This document shows positions 32,964 to 37,023 of a DNA stretch of 37,023 bases, in pieces. The notes under the pieces were generated by a model. That model saw only the letters and a list, made by a program, of their open reading frames with translations, was not told the origin of the DNA and did not search any database. The stretch is taken from positions 1 through 37,023 of the forward strand of contig JAJFVA010000012.1 of NCBI GenBank assembly GCA_021371995.1, given 5' to 3'. The stretch's first letter is position 1; each line of letters opens with the position of its first letter. Both the position numbers and the translations under genes were made by a program. Origin of the DNA: Methanoregulaceae archaeon. GTDB lineage: Archaea > Halobacteriota > Methanomicrobia > Methanomicrobiales > Methanospirillaceae.

Positions 32964-34802
32964 TCACTCGTCTTTCATGGTATAATCAGCATCGACCACG
33001 GTATCGTCTTTCTTCGGACTCTCCTTCCCGCCACCTGCTCCTTCTGCAGCCTGCCGCTCGGCCTGCACCTTCTGGTAGATCTTGGTGGTTACCGCGTACA
33101 CCGCTTCAGTAAGTACTTCCATCTGTTTTTTGATCTCTTCCGTGTTGTCGGCCTGGAGAGCGGACCTGACCGATTCGATCCCTGCCTGGATCTTCTCACG
33201 ATCAGCGGGTTCCATCGATTCGCCGCTGTCCTTGATCATCTTCTCGGCATTGAACACAGCGCTGTCCGCCAGGTTCCGGAGTTCGATCTCCTCCCTCTTC
33301 TTCCTGTCGTCCTCTTCGAATGCCTTGGATTCGTTTACCATCCGCTTGATCTCGTCTTCGGAGAGCTTCCGGTCACCTTTGATGGTGATGGCCTGCTCAT
33401 TTCCGCTCCCCAGATCTTTTGCCGATACATGGATGATGCCATTGGCGTCGATATCGAAGGTGACCTCGATCTGGGGGATTCCCCTTGGCGCCGGAGGAAT
33501 ACCGGAGAGCTGGAACCGGCCCAGCGTGAAATTGTCCTTTGCAAGGGCACGTTCACCCTGGACAACATGGATCTCGACGCTGGTCTGCCCATCAGCAGCC
33601 GTGGAGAAGATCTGGCCTTTCCTTGTCGGGATCGTAGTATTCCGTTCGATCAGTTTTGTGGCAATGCCCCCGAGGGTCTCGATCCCGAGAGTAAGCGGGG
33701 TCACATCAAGAAGAACTATGTCCTTCGTCTCTCCGGTGAGTACTGCCCCCTGGATGGCAGCCCCGACTGCTACGCATTCATCAGGATTGATCCCCTTGTC
33801 CGGTTCCTTGTGCAGGATCTTCTTGATCGTCTCCTGCACAAGGGGCACACGGGTCGACCCTCCGACGAGCAGGACATGGTGGATATCTTCCGGCTTCATC
33901 TTCGCATCGGTGAGGGCCTGCCTGACAGGCGGGACCGTGGATTCGACAAGATCTCCAATCAGCTGCTCGAGCTTCGCCCTTGACAGATCCATATCAAGGA
34001 ATTTCGGACCGGTCGGGCCGGTGGTGATATAGGGAAGATTGATATTGGTCTTCAGTTTCTGGGAGAGCTCGATCTTGGCGTTTTCCGATGCATCCCGCAA
34101 CCTCTGCATGGCGATCGGGTCTGTCCGGAGATCAACTCCCTCCTTCTTTTTGAACTCATCGACAAGGTAGTCCATGATCCTCTTGTCGAAGTCATCTCCA
34201 CCGAGGAAATTGTTCCCCGATGTCGCCTTTACCTCAAAAACCCCGTCACCCAGCGTCAGGATCGATACATCAAATGTCCCGCCGCCAAGATCATAGACAA
34301 GCACGGTCACATCCTTCTCTTTATCGATACCGTATGCAAGGGCACTTGCAGTCGGCTCGTTGATGATGCGGAGTACGTCAAGTCCCGCGATCTTTCCAGC
34401 ATCCTTTGTAGCCTGGCGCTGGGCGTCATTGAAATAAGCAGGGACCGTGATGACTGCCTTTGTAATCTTCTCTCCGAGATACGCCTCGGCATCGACCTTC
34501 AGCTTCTGCAGGATCATTGCCGAGATTTCCTGGGGGGTATAGGACTTGTCATCAATTGTAATCTTCTCGGTTGAACCCATCTTTCTCTTGATGGACTGGA
34601 TAGTCCTCGTGGGGTTCGTGATAGCCTGTCTCCTGGCAAGGCTGCCGACGATTCGTTCGCCGTCTTTTGTAAATGCGACAACTGAGGGGAGCGTACGCCC
34701 GCCTTCCGCGTTTGGGATCACAACAGGGGTCCCTGCCTCCATGATAGCCATGCAGGAGAATGTCGTACCAAGATCGATACCCAGAACCTTTTCCTTTGCC
34801 AT
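32964..34802 (-). CDS. dnaK: Molecular chaperone DnaK (Hsp70)
   Basis: ATP-dependent chaperone, about 612 residues. Visible: [13 protein letters not shown] at the N-terminus (Phe where bacteria mostly have Asn), [44 protein letters not shown], the linker [17 protein letters not shown], and a C-terminal [11 protein letters not shown]. The frame extends to 34835, but [10 protein letters not shown] at 34802 is the normal start and lies 1 base after the grpE stop. Archaea lacking heat-shock-adapted life often carry this bacterial-type operon, probably by old transfer. No HrcA gene is present. Confidence 0.97.
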   Translation of the reverse strand: MAKEKVLGIDLGTTFSCMAIMEAGTPVVIPNAEGGRTLPSVVAFTKDGERIVGSLARRQAITNPTRTIQSIKRKMGSTEKITIDDKSYTPQEISAMILQKLKVDAEAYLGEKITKAVITVPAYFNDAQRQATKDAGKIAGLDVLRIINEPTASALAYGIDKEKDVTVLVYDLGGGTFDVSILTLGDGVFEVKATSGNNFLGGDDFDKRIMDYLVDEFKKKEGVDLRTDPIAMQRLRDASENAKIELSQKLKTNINLPYITTGPTGPKFLDMDLSRAKLEQLIGDLVESTVPPVRQALTDAKMKPEDIHHVLLVGGSTRVPLVQETIKKILHKEPDKGINPDECVAVGAAIQGAVLTGETKDIVLLDVTPLTLGIETLGGIATKLIERNTTIPTRKGQIFSTAADGQTSVEIHVVQGERALAKDNFTLGRFQLSGIPPAPRGIPQIEVTFDIDANGIIHVSAKDLGSGNEQAITIKGDRKLSEDEIKRMVNESKAFEEDDRKKREEIELRNLADSAVFNAEKMIKDSGESMEPADREKIQAGIESVRSALQADNTEEIKKQMEVLTEAVYAVTTKIYQKVQAERQAAEGAGGGKESPKKDDTVVDADYTMKDE

Positions 34803-34803
34803 A

Positions 34804-35325
34804 TCAGACACCTTCCTTTCCTTTTGATACTGCAACTTTCGCGCAGCGTATCACCCGGTCATGCATGCGATAGCCGCACGTGAACTCTTCCATAACGGTC
34901 CCTTCCTCGCAGGACGAGGGGAGGGAGACCACCGCTTCATGACATGCGGGGTCAAACTTTTTTCCGACGGATTCAATGGGCTGTATGCCGTGCCGTTCGA
35001 GAACCGTCCTGAAGAGTTTCTGGATCTGTTCCAGACCCTCCCGGGCTTTTGCGTCCTCTGATTTCAATGCCCGTTCGAAATTGTCGGCCACTTCAAGGAG
35101 TTCAACCGCGAATCCCTCGATAGCGAATCTGACCTGTGCATCCATCTCCCGGGCCGTTCTCTTCCTGAAATTATCGAAGTCGGCCGCAAGCCGCAGGAAC
35201 CGTTCATTCAGGTCGCGGTAGTCACGCTGCAGATCCTCAGGGGAGGGGGGTGTTGAATCAGGGGCTGAAATTTCTTTTTTTTCCTGATCCAACCCATTAA
35301 ATTCCTCCTCTGTATCATGAACCAT
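34804..35325 (-). CDS. grpE: Nucleotide exchange factor GrpE
   Basis: Exchanges ADP for ATP on DnaK. About 173 residues with an acidic, disordered N-terminus, a long coiled coil ([20 protein letters not shown]) and the beta-wing domain ending in the family signature [18 protein letters not shown]. The frame is open to 35454, but that would run through the promoter: TTTTATAG at 35358-35365 lies 37 bases upstream of ATG 35325 and fixes the start there. First gene of grpE-dnaK-dnaJ, divergent from purH. Confidence 0.94.
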   Translation of the reverse strand: MVHDTEEEFNGLDQEKKEISAPDSTPPSPEDLQRDYRDLNERFLRLAADFDNFRKRTAREMDAQVRFAIEGFAVELLEVADNFERALKSEDAKAREGLEQIQKLFRTVLERHGIQPIESVGKKFDPACHEAVVSLPSSCEEGTVMEEFTCGYRMHDRVIRCAKVAVSKGKEGV

Positions 35326-35357
35326 AGGACGATCAGGATAACTATTGCATTGTAGTT

Positions 35358-35365
35358 CTATAAAA
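35358..35365 (-). promoter_or_regulatory. TATA box of the grpE-dnaK-dnaJ operon, possibly shared with purH
   Basis: TTTTATAG on the - strand, 37 bases before the grpE ATG, predicts a leader of about 11 bases. On the + strand the same bases read CTATAAAA, so the site could also serve purH, with a leader of about 95 bases. Confidence 0.45.
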
Positions 35366-35481
35366 TCATTTTTATTAATGCAACGTCTGAACCGGATCGA
35401 CAGCATTTCGTCCAGGGGTTCCCCCTTGCCCGTTCGAAGCTCCATCACACTCATATGAGATCATTTCATAATACCCTGACC

Positions 35482-36966
35482 ATGAAGTGGGCACTCCTTT
35501 CTGTGTGGGACAAGCGCGGGATCATCGATCTTGCAAAAACACTCGATGCATCCGGGGTGAAGATCCTCTCCTCGGGTGGAACCGGCAGAGTCCTGGAAGA
35601 AGCAGGAATCAGTTTTACCGAAGTCTCGGCATATACAGGGTCAACCGAGATGATGAACGGGCGGGTGAAAACCCTCCACCCGAAGGTGCATGGAGGGCTG
35701 CTCGGGAGGAGGGGTATCGATGATGCAACTATGGCGGAGCATGGGATTTCCCCTATCGACCTTCTTGTCACGAACCTCTACCCGTTCGAGGAGATGGCAC
35801 TAACGGTACCGGAACTCGATAAACTCGTCGAGTATATCGATGTGGGAGGCCCTGCAATGATCCGTGCAGCAGCGAAGAATCACCGTGATGTTGCCGTGAT
35901 CACGGATCCGGCTGATTACCCGCTTGTCATTGATGCCCTTTCAAGAGGAGGCTTTTCTCCGGATCAGCGGTTTATGCTCGCAAAAAAAGCCTTTGCCCGG
36001 ACAGCAGCCTACGATGCCGCCATCAGCAATTATTTCCAGTCCGCAGGAACGGAAATCGCACCGATCGTTACGCTCCAGTTCAGGAACGGAAGAATGCTCC
36101 GCTATGGTGAGAATCCTCACCAGAAAGGTGCAGTGTACGGCGAGGCAGGAATAGCCGCTGTTGTACCGCTCCAGGGAAAGCCGATGTCATACAATAACTA
36201 CCTTGATCTGAATGCTGCCGCGGGTCTTGTCCGGGAGTTTGAGGAGCCGGCTGCTGTTATCGTAAAGCACAACAATCCGTGCGGAGTCTCTCTCGGAGAA
36301 ACGGTAACCGAGGCCTATCTTGGCGCCCGGGGCGTGGACCCTGTATCAGCTTACGGGGGTGTTGTTGCCCTGAACGGTGAGGCCGGGCTGCCACTTGCCG
36401 AGGAAATCTGTTCGACCTTTGTTGAAGTGGCTGCTGCCCCCTCTTTCACCCCAGATGCACGTATTGCCATGCGGAAGAAAGAGAATATGCGGGTGGTGAT
36501 CCTGCCCCGGCCTGCAGGAGGCCCCGAGCTCCGCACCATCGATGGAGGGATTCTTCTGCAGGAGACCCCGCCATACCGGGAGCACTGGCAGGTCGTCACC
36601 GACCGGGACGCAACCCCTGCCGAGCTGCGGGCGTTACAGCTCGGCTGGAAGGTCTGCAAGCACACGAGAAGCAATGCAATCGTCTTTGCCAGCCAGAAAA
36701 GGATACTGGGTATAGGTGCCGGGCAGATGAGCCGGGTGGACTCTGCAAAGATCGCAATTGACAAATCTCTCTTTTCCCTGGAGGGATCGGTTGTCGCTTC
36801 CGATGCATTTCTTCCTTTCCCGGACACTCTCGAGATTGCGGCAGCAGCGGGCGCCACCGCGCTCGTTCAGCCGGGGGGTTCGATTCGAGATGCCGAAGTG
36901 ATCGCGGCAGCAAACAACCTGAACATGGCGATGGTCTTTACAGGAGTCCGTTATTTCAGGCATTAG
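35482..36966 (+). CDS. purH: Bifunctional AICAR formyltransferase / IMP cyclohydrolase (PurH)
   Basis: Last two steps of IMP synthesis, about 494 residues. The N-terminal IMP cyclohydrolase domain shows ALLSVWDKRGIIDLAKTL, SSGGTGRVLEEAGI, MMNGRVKTLHPKVHGGLL and VGGPAMIRAAAKN. The C-terminal formyltransferase shows LRYGENPHQKG, YNNYLDLNAA, the catalytic KHNNPCG, SNAIVFAS, GIGAGQMSRVDSAKIA and SDAFLPFPDTLEIAA. Both activities look intact. Many archaea use PurP/PurO instead, so a bacterial-type PurH is worth noting. ATG 35482 begins the conserved region; ATG 35455 is an in-frame alternative. Neither has a clear ribosome binding site. Confidence 0.96.
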   Translation: MKWALLSVWDKRGIIDLAKTLDASGVKILSSGGTGRVLEEAGISFTEVSAYTGSTEMMNGRVKTLHPKVHGGLLGRRGIDDATMAEHGISPIDLLVTNLYPFEEMALTVPELDKLVEYIDVGGPAMIRAAAKNHRDVAVITDPADYPLVIDALSRGGFSPDQRFMLAKKAFARTAAYDAAISNYFQSAGTEIAPIVTLQFRNGRMLRYGENPHQKGAVYGEAGIAAVVPLQGKPMSYNNYLDLNAAAGLVREFEEPAAVIVKHNNPCGVSLGETVTEAYLGARGVDPVSAYGGVVALNGEAGLPLAEEICSTFVEVAAAPSFTPDARIAMRKKENMRVVILPRPAGGPELRTIDGGILLQETPPYREHWQVVTDRDATPAELRALQLGWKVCKHTRSNAIVFASQKRILGIGAGQMSRVDSAKIAIDKSLFSLEGSVVASDAFLPFPDTLEIAAAAGATALVQPGGSIRDAEVIAAANNLNMAMVFTGVRYFRH

Positions 36967-36996
36967 GAATGCCGGGCACCAGTTAAACACGATATC

Positions 36997-37003
36997 TTTT
37001 TTT
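36997..37003 (+). terminator. T-tract terminator after purH
   Basis: Seven T on the + strand about 30 bases after the purH stop, within an AT-rich end of the window. Confidence 0.45.
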
Positions 37004-37023
37004 ATCATTTAACTCGAATTAAT

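Overview
The window reads as chromosome of a methanogenic euryarchaeon, most likely of the order Methanomicrobiales. The archaeal signs are an aIF5A with a hypusine site, a 6-phospho-3-hexuloisomerase, a Trm-G10-type tRNA methyltransferase, a DUF169 protein, a DUF3821-like lipoprotein, TATA/BRE-type promoters and T-rich terminators. Alongside these are genes of bacterial type that are common in mesophilic methanogens: uvrABC, grpE-dnaK-dnaJ and purH. The order-level assignment is inference from gene content. I found no rRNA, tRNA, CRISPR array or insertion sequence.

Layout. 1-1292 (-) is a CBS-domain family II inorganic pyrophosphatase cut by the window edge. 1444-2160 (+) is a small lipoprotein. 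2380-8656 (+) is a compact uvrA-uvrC-uvrB operon with ATGA overlaps. 8862-13034 (-) is a 1390-residue secreted protein with ten IPT/TIG-like repeats and five PKD domains. It is followed by about 800 bases without a gene. 13834-16596 (-) is an operon of hexuloisomerase, aminotransferase and M42 aminopeptidase. 16770-18853 (+) holds an MboII-like DNA methyltransferase overlapping an M20 amidohydrolase. It converges on an ACT-ACT-metallo-beta-lactamase fusion (18835-20343, -).

The accessory part is 20344-24594. It carries three related secreted proteins of a family I do not recognise (20917-21738, 22204-23028, 23455-23910, all -). Two are close paralogs that share duplicated upstream DNA, a conserved leader hairpin and similar terminators. 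The third has a large internal deletion. The intergenic DNA around them holds diverged copies of a short repeated element. This is the best candidate for something undescribed.

24595-37023 is housekeeping: an Mrp/NBP35 Fe-S carrier with a small partner gene, RNase HI, an unusual cysteine-bearing PEBP-like protein, aIF5A, an IMPase-family phosphatase followed by NAD kinase, a DUF169 protein, a PP2C phosphatase, a Trm-G10-type methyltransferase, the grpE-dnaK-dnaJ chaperone operon, and purH divergent from grpE.
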